A stretch of 39,220 nt of DNA from Calothrix sp. C42_A2020_038 (GCA_015272395.1 JACYLQ010000042.1:1-39220), one strand, 5' to 3'. Counted from the first letter of the stretch, positions 30,408-38,845 are shown. Notes: generated by a model from the sequence alone, not told the origin. Numbers and translations: made by a program.

Positions 30408-31193
30408 TCAGAATGACAATTTTAACTCTTTGGCAATTTGATTTACAGTTTTTGTCCAAGTATGTTCTGGAAAACGTAGGCAAAAAATATCACTACTTGC
30501 GAGTTGAAACATTTCTTCACAAACAGGTAAAATTCCTGCAACTTTTGTATTGTAACTTTTTTGCACTGAAGAAAGTAGTTGTTCTTGATTGATGCTTGGT
30601 AATACTTTATTCACCACTAAAAGCATTTTGGGAACTTCTAATTTACGTGCGACATCTATAGTTACAGCAGTTCCTTGATAGTCTTGTTTATCAGGGCGTA
30701 AGATGACTATTAGTATATCTGAGATAATCACTGACAGTAGTGTTTCTTCGTTGATTCCTGGGTGAGTATCGATGAACAGGTAGTCAAGTTTAAGGTGTTT
30801 TATCAGGTGACGAAACCCATCGTTGAGTAAACGCGCGTCATAACCTTCGCGTAAAATTCTGGATATCTCATTCGTTTTGATACTGGATGGAATTAAGTAG
30901 ATTTTGCCACGGTTATTGTTAAACCAGGCAGTTTTTTGCCGAGTTGTAAAAACTGAACTAACATCATAGGTTGCTGCTTCCAGATTGCAGTGTCCCCATA
31001 AATAATCATTGAGAGTATATTTGATTTTGGTTTCATCCAGACCAAAAGGTACATGAATACCCGGTGATTGAATATCTGTATCAACTATTCCAACACGATA
31101 TCCAGCACGTGCGGTTATGGTTGCTAGGTTAGCGGTAAGATTAGACTTACCAGTACCACCACGGAAAGAATGAATTGATATAATTTTCGCCAT
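30408..31193 (-). CDS. ParA/MinD-like ATPase
   Basis: The product is 261 aa of the SIMIBI MinD/ParA type. The deviant Walker A is FRGGTGKSN (residues 10-18), with Arg in place of the first Lys of KGGxGKT. DTDIQSPGIHVPFGL and LFIDTHPGI give the switch regions, and ILRPDKQDYQGTAV and VNKVLPS complete the fold. No C-terminal MinD amphipathic helix is evident. It lies 12 bases downstream of a haem-sensor membrane protein on the same strand, so the ATPase probably acts in a pathway cued by that sensor, perhaps positioning or gene regulation. It is not next to a ParB, so chromosome partitioning is unlikely. Confidence 0.85.
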   Translation of the reverse strand: MAKIISIHSFRGGTGKSNLTANLATITARAGYRVGIVDTDIQSPGIHVPFGLDETKIKYTLNDYLWGHCNLEAATYDVSSVFTTRQKTAWFNNNRGKIYLIPSSIKTNEISRILREGYDARLLNDGFRHLIKHLKLDYLFIDTHPGINEETLLSVIISDILIVILRPDKQDYQGTAVTIDVARKLEVPKMLLVVNKVLPSINQEQLLSSVQKSYNTKVAGILPVCEEMFQLASSDIFCLRFPEHTWTKTVNQIAKELKLSF

Positions 31194-31205
31194 TGTGAAT
31201 TTTTC

Positions 31206-32261
31206 CTATTTTTCCCATTGCTTACGAATTTCTTTGGCTGTTTTTTGAAGATTTTTAAAATAGTCACTTTCTGCAATTTCTGCAACTTCGCGTTGACGTT
31301 TGGTATGGTCAATTTCAACCTGTAGTTGCTGTAACTGATGCGTTAACTGCTGTTCACGTGCGTAGATGTCGCGTATCATCTTTTGAAAAACTCGTCCTAA
31401 ATACCCAAATTCATCGGTACGTTTAGCAATTTTAGTCAAAGCTGAACGTTCAAGACTGCGAACATCATTGGCACCAACTGTATCCTCGCTAATGTATGAT
31501 GCAAGTTGAGCCATCGGTTTTAGAGGTTGAATCACTCTCCATTTGAGTAAATAGTTAATCAAGATAATAACTAATGCAAAAATGGTTATGAAAATGCTAA
31601 CGAAGATAAACAGTGCTTTATTGGCGTTATCAAACACCTCACTAGCTGGAACATAAATTATCTGAGTTCCAATAATTTGATGTAGCTTCCAACCGTAGCC
31701 GTTTTTAGTACCATACAATGTAACGTGACTTTTAGGCGCCGCTTCCGGTTGACTATGGCATTTTAAGCAAGTAGGACTGTTAACGATTAATGGTTGTGCG
31801 CTGTAAAATAACTGTTCACCTCCAGTAGACCGAAAACCAGAGAGACTTGTAATATCACGGTTTTGATCGAACTTATATACCAAATTAGCCTCGAACAAAT
31901 CAGCTTTATCATCCAAATTCGTCGGGTTTAGCGTTGCATCTTTATATATTAAATCTTTATATTTCCAATCCTGCTTAAACCTGTCAAAAACTCTTCTACC
32001 ACTCAAACTAGGTACTGTTTCTGGAATAAACCGTGACTCTGAATTTGTCACCGAATTTAATAGTGGTGCAATATCATTACTTGTATAACTTTTAACGGCA
32101 TTGACTAATTGCATAGCCAATTGGGCACGGTAAGTCATTTCGGTTTGAGCCTTGTTTTCAAGAGCTTTCGACAACAAACAACCACCAATCAAAATCCCAA
32201 TCATAAAGATTATTGACAAAATTAGTGTAAATTGTGACGCAAGATTCAGACGACGTAGCAT
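31206..32261 (-). CDS. Tll0287-type haem sensor (DUF3365) with HAMP domain
   Basis: From the ATG at 32261 (AAGGAAA just upstream) the protein has 351 aa; a GTG at 32273 is also in frame. Transmembrane helices lie near residues 9-29 and 215-239. The periplasmic part has the Tll0287/DUF3365 pattern with one covalent haem c site, CLKCH (165-169), preceded by GGEQLFYSAQPL. After the second helix come a HAMP-like stretch (WRVIQPLKPMAQLASY) and a long coiled coil to the C-terminus, with no kinase or cyclase domain. It therefore probably senses redox state or gas through haem and signals through a partner. The ParA-like ATPase encoded 12 bases downstream is the obvious candidate. Confidence 0.85.
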   Translation of the reverse strand: MLRRLNLASQFTLILSIIFMIGILIGGCLLSKALENKAQTEMTYRAQLAMQLVNAVKSYTSNDIAPLLNSVTNSESRFIPETVPSLSGRRVFDRFKQDWKYKDLIYKDATLNPTNLDDKADLFEANLVYKFDQNRDITSLSGFRSTGGEQLFYSAQPLIVNSPTCLKCHSQPEAAPKSHVTLYGTKNGYGWKLHQIIGTQIIYVPASEVFDNANKALFIFVSIFITIFALVIILINYLLKWRVIQPLKPMAQLASYISEDTVGANDVRSLERSALTKIAKRTDEFGYLGRVFQKMIRDIYAREQQLTHQLQQLQVEIDHTKRQREVAEIAESDYFKNLQKTAKEIRKQWEK

Positions 32262-32335
32262 TTTCCTTAACACTAATGGTCTATGTCTGTATATTTCTGG
32301 CGCCGGATAACTTATGCAAAAGTAGTAACACTTGG

Positions 32336-33745
32336 TTATTTTTTGACTAAATTGATATATCGAGCTGTTAAATATACCAAACTACCTGCAATCATTCCAG
32401 GTAAAACTTCATATACAATACTAGATAGTTTGAATATAAAGCTCCATAAAATAGCAGTAATAATACCTACGTTCATCATAATTAAAGCCACAGGTGTGGT
32501 CACGGGTAGTTGCCACACACGTAATATTAGTAAAGGTCCTAAACCAGAAGCTAAAGCTGACCAAGAGAATGTCACAAGCAAAAACACATTATTATCACCA
32601 ACCAAGGCAATACTCAAAACAATTGCAGTTACAGCTAATGTTCCGAGTCTGACCAGTCGATACGATTTTGCAAAGTTGGGAAAAACATCTTGAGTTAGGG
32701 CAGCAGAACAGCAGAGAATTTGAGAATCTGCGGTTGACATTGTGGCAGCAAATACTCCCGCTAACATCACTCCTACAAATACAGATGGTAATAATTGCTC
32801 TGCTAAATATGGCAGCGCTAACTCTGGATCTCCTGATGTTATCAGGTTGGGTAGTAGTACGCGCGCCGCTAATCCAATGAAGATTGCTGAAAATGAATTA
32901 GTTAAACCACACACGGTTTTGATATTTAACGCGCGGTTGATATTATTTGGTGAGTCAATTGACATTGCCCGCATTAACAAATGCGGTTGACCAACAACAC
33001 CAAAACCAGCTACTATCCAGCCAATAAAAAATGGTATGAACCCTAAAGGTAAATTTGTAGGACTAAAACTCACCAACTTGGCATCAATATTTCCTAGTTG
33101 ACTCCAAAGCGCTCCGACTCCACCACAATTTACTATCGCAACAACTAGCAGTAACAGCAAAGAGCAAATCATTACAACTCCTTGTACTGCGTCAGTCCAA
33201 ATTTCCGCGCGCACTCCTCCAGAAAAGCAGTAAATACTAACAATTACTGCTCCTAAAATGATTCCCAAGTAGTAGTTCCAACCAAATACCGCACTCAATG
33301 CTTTGCTCCCTGCTACCAACTGTGATGCTGCGTAGGCGCCTAAAAAAGCAACAATAATTACACCAGATAGCAGCGAAATCCAGCGTTTACCCTTTATACC
33401 TTGTGCGAGAAACTCAGACACAGTATAGGAATTAGTTTCTTCGCTCACTTGTCGCAAGCGTTTAAAAAATAACAACCAAGCGATATAATCTCCGATAGCC
33501 CAACCAATCACTAACCAAATTGCAGAGATACCAATCTTGTAAGCAAAACCAACTTGACCCATAAACAATAATCCGCTTTGTCCGGTGGACATCGCAGACA
33601 AGGCAGTCAACCAAGGATTTACATCTCGACTCGCCAGAATATAATCGTCTGTTGTATTGCGCTTGAATGCCGAAGAGTAAACACCTACACCCAGAATTAA
33701 ACCGAGAAATCCAATAAACGTCGCAACAACAAACAAATTGTTCAT
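32336..33745 (-). CDS. Sodium:solute symporter (SSS family, PutP-like)
   Basis: The product is 469 aa from the ATG (MNNLFVVATFIGFLG); a TTG three codons upstream is in frame. About 12-13 transmembrane helices are visible across the whole length. SSS landmarks include DDYILASRDVNPWLTALS, the sodium-site region STGQSGLLFMG, GGVRAEIWTDAVQG and TMSTADSQIL. It should import a small solute such as proline or another organic acid with sodium; the substrate is not determinable. It is followed by the haem-sensor gene after 74 bases on the same strand. This might form one transcript, though the proteins share no obvious function. Confidence 0.9.
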   Translation of the reverse strand: MNNLFVVATFIGFLGLILGVGVYSSAFKRNTTDDYILASRDVNPWLTALSAMSTGQSGLLFMGQVGFAYKIGISAIWLVIGWAIGDYIAWLLFFKRLRQVSEETNSYTVSEFLAQGIKGKRWISLLSGVIIVAFLGAYAASQLVAGSKALSAVFGWNYYLGIILGAVIVSIYCFSGGVRAEIWTDAVQGVVMICSLLLLLVVAIVNCGGVGALWSQLGNIDAKLVSFSPTNLPLGFIPFFIGWIVAGFGVVGQPHLLMRAMSIDSPNNINRALNIKTVCGLTNSFSAIFIGLAARVLLPNLITSGDPELALPYLAEQLLPSVFVGVMLAGVFAATMSTADSQILCCSAALTQDVFPNFAKSYRLVRLGTLAVTAIVLSIALVGDNNVFLLVTFSWSALASGLGPLLILRVWQLPVTTPVALIMMNVGIITAILWSFIFKLSSIVYEVLPGMIAGSLVYLTARYINLVKK

Positions 33746-33822
33746 AAAAGCCAAGGATAAAAGACTAAGGGGAACCTCTGAACAAAATGTTACATTTTTA
33801 GGTGCCTTCTTGTTACCCTTGG

Positions 33823-33872
33823 CAAACGTTTCTACCTTTAGTAGCGTTTGGTTAAAACTTTAACCTCTTTTT
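33823..33872 (+). ncRNA. Candidate small RNA 3' end or orphan terminator
   Basis: Two adjacent hairpins can be drawn: CAAACG (33823-33828) with CGTTTG (33845-33850) and inner CTAC/GTAG, then GGTTAAA (33850-33856) with TTTAACC (33859-33865). The second is followed by TCTTTTTT, a good plus-strand terminator. No plus-strand gene lies upstream, since the symporter gene is on the minus strand and starts at 33745. The element may therefore end a small RNA transcribed from about 33760. No promoter hexamers are clear. It might instead be the 5' leader of the symporter on the opposite strand. Confidence 0.35.
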
Positions 33873-34011
33873 TAAATCTTACTTTTGGTAGTTGCAAATT
33901 ATAGCAAAATATGTAATTACACTAAATAATAATGGATTGTTATGCCTTTTGGGTTGTAAAACCATAAAGTATTATTTTAGCTAGTTACTATACTTGTTGG
34001 GCTAAATCTAT

Positions 34012-34120
34012 GTAGGGTCTGCTGAAAAACTCCACAAAGCAAATCTAGATGCCACACAGCCTAAAAAGGATTGAAACCCTTATTTTGATGTTTGTTCTAG
34101 CTTTATTCAGCAAACCCTAC
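34012..34120. mobile_element. 109-bp MITE
   Basis: The terminal inverted repeats GTAGGGTCTGCTGAAAAA (34012-) and its near-complement TTTATTCAGCAAACCCTAC (34102-34120) match at about 16 of 19 positions and bound a 71-base centre with no coding frame. This is the structure of a miniature inverted-repeat element mobilised by an IS transposase elsewhere in the genome. A target-site duplication is not clear. Confidence 0.7.
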
Positions 34121-34203
34121 TTTCTTTAAATTTCAAGCCCACTTCAATTGGGAAAGGTAACAAACATTGATAAAATATTTCGAGACTAAAAGCGGACATA
34201 GGC

Positions 34204-34522
34204 ATGGAAGTAAAAAGTGAAATCACGATTAAATTTAGCGGCTCGTTGCCAGAAGCCAAGCCAGCGCCAAACAAAAAAGTTGAAATTGAGTTTACTGACC
34301 AAAACGGTATAGTTTTCACAGCTTTGCTTAATGCGAAAAGCTGGTGCAAGGCTGAAACTAACACCTCTGAGTTTGCCGACTGGGCTGGTGCTATATCAGG
34401 TAAACAAGGGAGTACGCGAAAACGGCGGTTTTGAAGTAGTTGATGCTGGAATCCAGATTTTTGAGAAGAAGGCAAAAGAGGTAAAACAAGATACTAGTAT
34501 TGATGCATCCAATCTCTTGTAA
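34204..34522 (+). pseudogene. Frameshifted FinO-like (fertility-inhibition-like) small protein gene
   Basis: The first frame runs from the ATG at 34204 (AGG just before it) and reads sensibly to FADWAGAISGK. It then falls out of frame, while the next frame continues with VRENGGFEVVDAGIQIFEKK up to the TAA at 34520. Removing one G from GGG at 34408-34410 restores a protein of about 105 aa. The joined sequence resembles small cyanobacterial proteins annotated as FinO-like (W-A-AI-GK-G...GF...IQVFEKKPK pattern). FinO/ProQ family proteins bind RNA, but here that is only by name. It is either a recent pseudogene or a sequencing error. The neighbourhood (MITE, GST relic) favours decay. Confidence 0.6.
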
Positions 34523-34549
34523 AGTGGAATAAATCAGAGGGAAAAGCAT

Positions 34550-34642
34550 ATGCTGCTATACGAATACGCCCCTACGCGCTAGATTCGGGTACGATGGATA
34601 CTACAGGAACTGGGCATAGACTTTGAGTTTATAACTGTCAAC
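34550..34642 (+). pseudogene. N-terminal relic of a glutathione S-transferase
   Basis: From an ATG at 34550 the frame reads MLLYEYAPTR, a stop (TAG), then IRVRWILQELGIDFEFITVN, after which homology ends. This is the thioredoxin-fold start of a GST (pattern YE.APTRS.RVRW.LQELG.DFE). The stop stands where a Ser would be expected. The remaining 170 or so residues are gone. The break point falls just before the sigma-54 module (34650-34687), so it probably marks the recombination or insertion scar. Confidence 0.7.
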
Positions 34643-34686
34643 AGGCTAATTGTGTACACTAAAAAACTTTTGTAAAGTTGCCTTGG

Positions 34687-36156
34687 ATGAATCTCACAAC
34701 TATACTCCCTAAATTGAACCTACAGCGACAGTTGACGCTACTGTTATCGTTATTTGTGGTGCTGGGAGGAGCTGCGATGATGCTGCTGGCAGAAGTGTAC
34801 GATCGTCGCGAGAGTACCCTGGTGGCTCGGACTCAAGCAGAACTCTCTCAAGCAAATGCTTTACTGATTTATGAGTTTTTGGAATCCGACTTGGCGCAAA
34901 GAAAGGAGTTTAGTCTTCAGCAGGATGATACACTGTGGGAAAGATCAAGCCGAGCGCTTGCTACGTTTCCACGAGTCGAGGGTGGCTTCTATTTGCAACA
35001 GGCAGATCTGCTTTTGGGCTATGCTTTTCCAACTCACGGAGGGAAGGTGCCCAAGCGAGATGTACCACCTACCGAGCGTGATATAATCATCGATTTAGTG
35101 CGGCAGACGACAATTCAGAGAATACCGCAAGAAAAAATTTTGCACCCTGGAATTGACACAGTGATTCTGCGGGCTGAACCTCTGCCTTTACGAGGAGCAG
35201 TCTGGACAATGAAGCGCGTTCCTCAACCGCAAGACAACCAATCGAAGTTATTTACCTTACCATTGGTATGGTTGGTACTTGTTGCGGTAGCTTGGACGTT
35301 GTTGATTCTGGTGCAGTTGCGCCACGGGGTAAAATCGCTTCAACTGGGCATCAAGGAAATAGAGGAAGGCAGAGCCGAAGAAATTGTTCCCCTGGCAATG
35401 GAGATGGGACAAGTGGGTGCGGCAATTAATTCTATGCACCGACGGCGCCGAGAGCTAGAAAATCGCCTACAAAGGGTGGAACGTTTAGCATCTTTAGGAC
35501 AATTGGTGGCAGGGGTAGCGCATGAAGTACGTAACCCGTTGGCAAGTTTGCGATTAAATTTGGAATATCTGGCACGACAGGCAAAGCGACAGGGTAATAG
35601 TTTCTCAACAGAGCATTTGATTGAACAAATTGATCGTTTAGAAGCGTTGGTACGGCGCCTGCTGTACTTTGACAAAAATCAACATGAAGAAGACTGGGTG
35701 ATGGAATCACTGGAGACAATTGTTAAAGAAGCAGTATCACTTTTGCACTTAGAAGCAAAAAAGCAAGGGATTGAGTTAATATATCAACCCCCTACTCAAC
35801 CTCTACCACTGGCGCCATTGCGCTACCGCAGTTTGAGTCAGATGATGGTCAACTTGATTTTAAATGCTATTCAAGCAAGTAAAAATAATCAGTGCGTTAT
35901 AGTAAGTGCAGAAGCACAAGAAAACTATCTAGTTGCTTGGGTTCAGGATGGAGGAGAAGGAGTTCCCACTGAGATACGAGAGCGGATTTTTGATCCATTT
36001 TTTTCAACCAAGTCCGATGGTACAGGGTTAGGCTTATCGATTAGTCATGAGATTGTAGTACAGCATGGAGGTTATATTGATTTAGTGTCTCGTCCAGGCT
36101 GTACTCGATTTAGTGCTTATATTCCAAAGCAAAAAAATAATTGTAAAGCTGGGTAA
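34687..36156 (+). CDS. Membrane sensor histidine kinase of NtrB/ZraS/AtoS type
   Basis: The product is 489 aa from the ATG at 34687 (a TTG at 34678 is also in frame; neither has a good ribosome site). Transmembrane helices at about 16-37 and 190-210 flank a periplasmic sensing loop of about 150 residues with no recognised fold. A HAMP-like linker (211-255) leads to HisKA with phospho-acceptor His279 in GVAHEVRNPLASL, and HATPase_c with NLILNAIQA, DGGEGVP and GTGLGLSIS. Kinases with this HxxRNPL box pair with NtrC-family sigma-54 activators, and that is what the next gene encodes, 4 bases away. It is the first gene of the sigma-54 module. No -24/-12 site precedes it, so its own promoter is probably sigma-70 type. 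Confidence 0.92.
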   Translation: MNLTTILPKLNLQRQLTLLLSLFVVLGGAAMMLLAEVYDRRESTLVARTQAELSQANALLIYEFLESDLAQRKEFSLQQDDTLWERSSRALATFPRVEGGFYLQQADLLLGYAFPTHGGKVPKRDVPPTERDIIIDLVRQTTIQRIPQEKILHPGIDTVILRAEPLPLRGAVWTMKRVPQPQDNQSKLFTLPLVWLVLVAVAWTLLILVQLRHGVKSLQLGIKEIEEGRAEEIVPLAMEMGQVGAAINSMHRRRRELENRLQRVERLASLGQLVAGVAHEVRNPLASLRLNLEYLARQAKRQGNSFSTEHLIEQIDRLEALVRRLLYFDKNQHEEDWVMESLETIVKEAVSLLHLEAKKQGIELIYQPPTQPLPLAPLRYRSLSQMMVNLILNAIQASKNNQCVIVSAEAQENYLVAWVQDGGEGVPTEIRERIFDPFFSTKSDGTGLGLSISHEIVVQHGGYIDLVSRPGCTRFSAYIPKQKNNCKAG

Positions 36157-36160
36157 GGCC

Positions 36161-37483
36161 ATGGCAAAAATTCTGATCATTGATGATGAAAAGGCCATGC
36201 GTCAGGCAATGGTACAAATATTCCAAGACGAAGGTTATCAAACAATCGAAGCAGGAGACGGGAACCAAGGGTTAAAGCTTATTCAAGACTGCAATCCCAA
36301 CGCTCGTCCAGATTTAGTATTTCTCGATCTCAAGATGCCGCGAACTCAGGGAATGACGGTTTTAAAAACCCTGGGCAAAGTGTTACTAGACTTACCAGTA
36401 ATTGTGATTACTGCCTATGGCACTGGGCGAACGGCAATCGAAGCTATGCAGTTAGGAGCTTACGACTACATCACCAAGCCATTTAAACTAGAAACACTAC
36501 TCAGTTTAACCGAAAAGGCTTTGGCTCAGACTCAGACCAGGGTATCCGTTAGCCAAACAGCAACAACACAAGGACTAAATTCTGAAGAGCTATTAGGGAA
36601 ATCTGCTGCAATGGCAGAGGTGTTCAAGTTAATTGGTCGAGTTGCTCAAACCGATACAACAGTTCTAATTTTGGGCGAATCAGGAACTGGTAAAGAACTT
36701 GTCGCTTCCATACTACACAACAGCAGTCGCCGTAGTCGGAGTCCATTAGTAAAAGTAAATTGTGCTGCGTTGCCGGAGCATTTGCTAGAAGCAGAGCTTT
36801 TTGGGCATGAGAAAGGGGCATTTACTGGAGCCGATCACCTCCGCATCGGACGATTTGAACAGGCAAATGGCGGAACAATCTTTCTTGATGAGTTGGGAGA
36901 ACTCAGCCCTGGAATACAGGGTAAGCTGTTGCGAGTATTGCAAGATCTTTCGTTTGAACGGTTGGGTAGTAATCAAACACGCACCGTTGATGTGCGGATT
37001 ATTGCAGCAACGAATCGAAATTTGGAAACAATGGTGCAGCGTCAACAGTTTCGCGAAGATTTGTACTATCGACTGAATGTGATGCGAATTGATTTGCCAC
37101 CGTTGCGCGATCGCATAGAAGACCTAGAACTTTTGACGCAACATTTTCTCAATCGTCTTGCAATTCAGCATAACTTTCCACGACTTAGTATCTCTGAGGC
37201 TGCCTTTGCTAAATTACGAAAGCATTCCTGGCCCGGTAACGTGCGAGAACTCCAAAATACTTTAGAAAGAGCAGTGATCCTTTCTGGTGGAAGGATATTG
37301 CTACCAGATCATTTGTCGTTTAATCAAATGTTGAGGCCCGATTTGAATTTAGAAACTGCAATCACAAAGCTAGAGCAAGACCTAATACGTCAAGCGATTT
37401 CACTTTATCCCGACCGTGCCCACGAAGCCCTAGGTCTCGATATTGCCACATTCACCCAAAAATGCGAACAGTGGAATCTCTAA
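36161..37483 (+). CDS. NtrC-family sigma-54-dependent response regulator
   Basis: The product is 440 aa. The receiver (1-120) has Asp56 in FLDLKMP and Lys in ITKPF. The AAA+ domain has Walker A GESGTGKE (172-179), the sigma-54-contacting loop GAFTGA (219-224) fully intact, Walker B TIFLDELGEL (Asp-Glu-Leu where Asp-Glu-Ile is usual), AATNRNLE and WPGNVREL (357-364). The C-terminal Fis-like DNA-binding part (about 400-440, AHEALGLDIATFTQKCEQW) is short and diverged. It should use ATP to open promoters held closed by sigma-54 polymerase after phosphorylation by the adjacent kinase. I chose the ATG at 36161 because the receiver begins there; the frame is open 16 codons further up. It overlaps rpoN by 22 bases. 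Confidence 0.95.
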   Translation: MAKILIIDDEKAMRQAMVQIFQDEGYQTIEAGDGNQGLKLIQDCNPNARPDLVFLDLKMPRTQGMTVLKTLGKVLLDLPVIVITAYGTGRTAIEAMQLGAYDYITKPFKLETLLSLTEKALAQTQTRVSVSQTATTQGLNSEELLGKSAAMAEVFKLIGRVAQTDTTVLILGESGTGKELVASILHNSSRRSRSPLVKVNCAALPEHLLEAELFGHEKGAFTGADHLRIGRFEQANGGTIFLDELGELSPGIQGKLLRVLQDLSFERLGSNQTRTVDVRIIAATNRNLETMVQRQQFREDLYYRLNVMRIDLPPLRDRIEDLELLTQHFLNRLAIQHNFPRLSISEAAFAKLRKHSWPGNVRELQNTLERAVILSGGRILLPDHLSFNQMLRPDLNLETAITKLEQDLIRQAISLYPDRAHEALGLDIATFTQKCEQWNL

Positions 37484-38805
37484 GTCCAACTCCTGCACTG
37501 GAACTGCGGGTAGAGACTCGGACATTTCTCTACCCAGCATTACGCCAATTAGTACGCTTGTTGCCACTCGATCACAAGCGAATTCTGCAAGAAGTTCAAT
37601 CTGAGGTCAGGCAGAATCCATTTTTAATGGATACTCAGTCACGGGGAGATACAGTTCTAACGGTGATAAGCGATGTTCTCCCAGACTGGTACGAGCCTAC
37701 TGTTGCAACCGAAACGCTACAAGCCTACTTAGAAGGTCAAATTTCTACCTTTCCTCCATCTCAACAACAAAAGCTATTGTCTTTGCTTCGGTGGATTACA
37801 CCTTCTGGCTATTTGGAAGAATCGTCTATAGTTTGGGCGGCTGGAACACCTTGGCATCCCCACGAACTCGAAGCAATGATACCGTTGTTGCAATCCCTAG
37901 ATCCACCGGGAGTGGGAGCGCGATCGCTGCAAGAATGTTTATTACTCCAACTTGACCCATCTGAATATTTAGCAATTTTCATCGTGCGTGAGTGTTTAGA
38001 TGAGCTAGCCGCTTGCATTTCCAGTCAAGTTAAGCAACAGCAATTCCTCGAAACGCTAATTCAACGCCAGCAAGTTCCCAAAGAAACCACACTGGCTCAA
38101 CTACAAGCTGCGATTCGGCAGATTCAAGCTCTAGAACCACGTCCAGGGAGCAACTTCAATTCTGAACCAATTGCAACAGTTACACCAGATCTTAAAGTTC
38201 AGTTTATCAATGAACGTTGGCAAGCATCGCTGGCTTATGATGTAGAACAACGATTTACGCTAAACTTAGAGGCAATCGAGCTTTTAAAATCTGCAAAGCA
38301 ACCTCGAGAAATTCAGCGACTAGAATCACTGCTGCAAAAGGCGAAGAATCTATTAAATGCACTGAGTCAGTGGCAAGAAAATCTACTGAAGGTGGGGCAG
38401 TTTCTGTGCGATCAACAACAAGCGTTTCTTGCTAGCCGTGACCCACTAGACCTAATTCCGACCGCTCAACAGTTAGTTGCACAGTCAGTTAGTTTATCTG
38501 ACGCGACCGTAAGTCGAATTGTACGCGATCGCTATTTACTAATCGATGCACCACCTCATCAAACAATCCCACTATCATACCTATGTGCTAGGGCAACGGT
38601 AGGCGGGCGCACACCGCAACAACTACAGCAATCTATTATAGAACTCCTTCAGTCTGAGTCCTCTACACATCCTTACAGTGATACTCAACTAGCACAGTTA
38701 TTGAAACTGCGATTTGGGGTATCGATTGCTCGTCGTACAATTGCCAAGTACCGGCGCCTGTTAGGAATTGAAAATGCATCTCATCGTAAGAAAGCTGCAA
38801 AATAA
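37462..38805 (+). CDS. rpoN: RNA polymerase sigma-54 factor (RpoN)
   Basis: The product is 447 aa. Region I is recognisable but diverged (residues 14-56, ELRVETRTFLYPALRQLVRLL ending in QNPFL) and has lost most glutamines. The core-binding region has LDPPGVGARSLQECLLLQL (146-164), nearly the family consensus, then IQALEPRPGSNF and TPDLKVQF. The helix-turn-helix reads SLSDATVSRIVRDRYL (344-359) for -12 recognition. The RpoN box reads ARRTIAKYRR (423-432; consensus ARRTVAKYRE) for the -24 element. All domains needed for function are present and the frame is undamaged. It is placed in an operon behind its own activator and kinase, not beside lptB/hpf as in proteobacteria. Cyanobacteria are generally considered to lack this factor. 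Confidence 0.95.
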   Translation: MRTVESLSPTPALELRVETRTFLYPALRQLVRLLPLDHKRILQEVQSEVRQNPFLMDTQSRGDTVLTVISDVLPDWYEPTVATETLQAYLEGQISTFPPSQQQKLLSLLRWITPSGYLEESSIVWAAGTPWHPHELEAMIPLLQSLDPPGVGARSLQECLLLQLDPSEYLAIFIVRECLDELAACISSQVKQQQFLETLIQRQQVPKETTLAQLQAAIRQIQALEPRPGSNFNSEPIATVTPDLKVQFINERWQASLAYDVEQRFTLNLEAIELLKSAKQPREIQRLESLLQKAKNLLNALSQWQENLLKVGQFLCDQQQAFLASRDPLDLIPTAQQLVAQSVSLSDATVSRIVRDRYLLIDAPPHQTIPLSYLCARATVGGRTPQQLQQSIIELLQSESSTHPYSDTQLAQLLKLRFGVSIARRTIAKYRRLLGIENASHRKKAAK

Positions 38806-38845
38806 TTAGGTTTGGTTAAAGATTATTGGTGTTGAATTATCAAAC

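Noticed and set aside
34064-34080. GGATTGAAACCC resembles the 3' end of cyanobacterial CRISPR repeats.
   Set aside because: It occurs once, inside the MITE, with no second repeat or spacer at regular distance.
34107-34475. Minus-strand 122-aa frame over the FinO-like gene.
   Set aside because: The plus strand carries recognisable protein sequence across the same bases and the minus frame has no coding character.
34611-34626. TGGGCATAGACTTTGA as a second sigma-54 promoter ahead of the kinase gene.
   Set aside because: There is no GC at the required distance from the GG pair, and it lies inside the GST relic's coding sequence.
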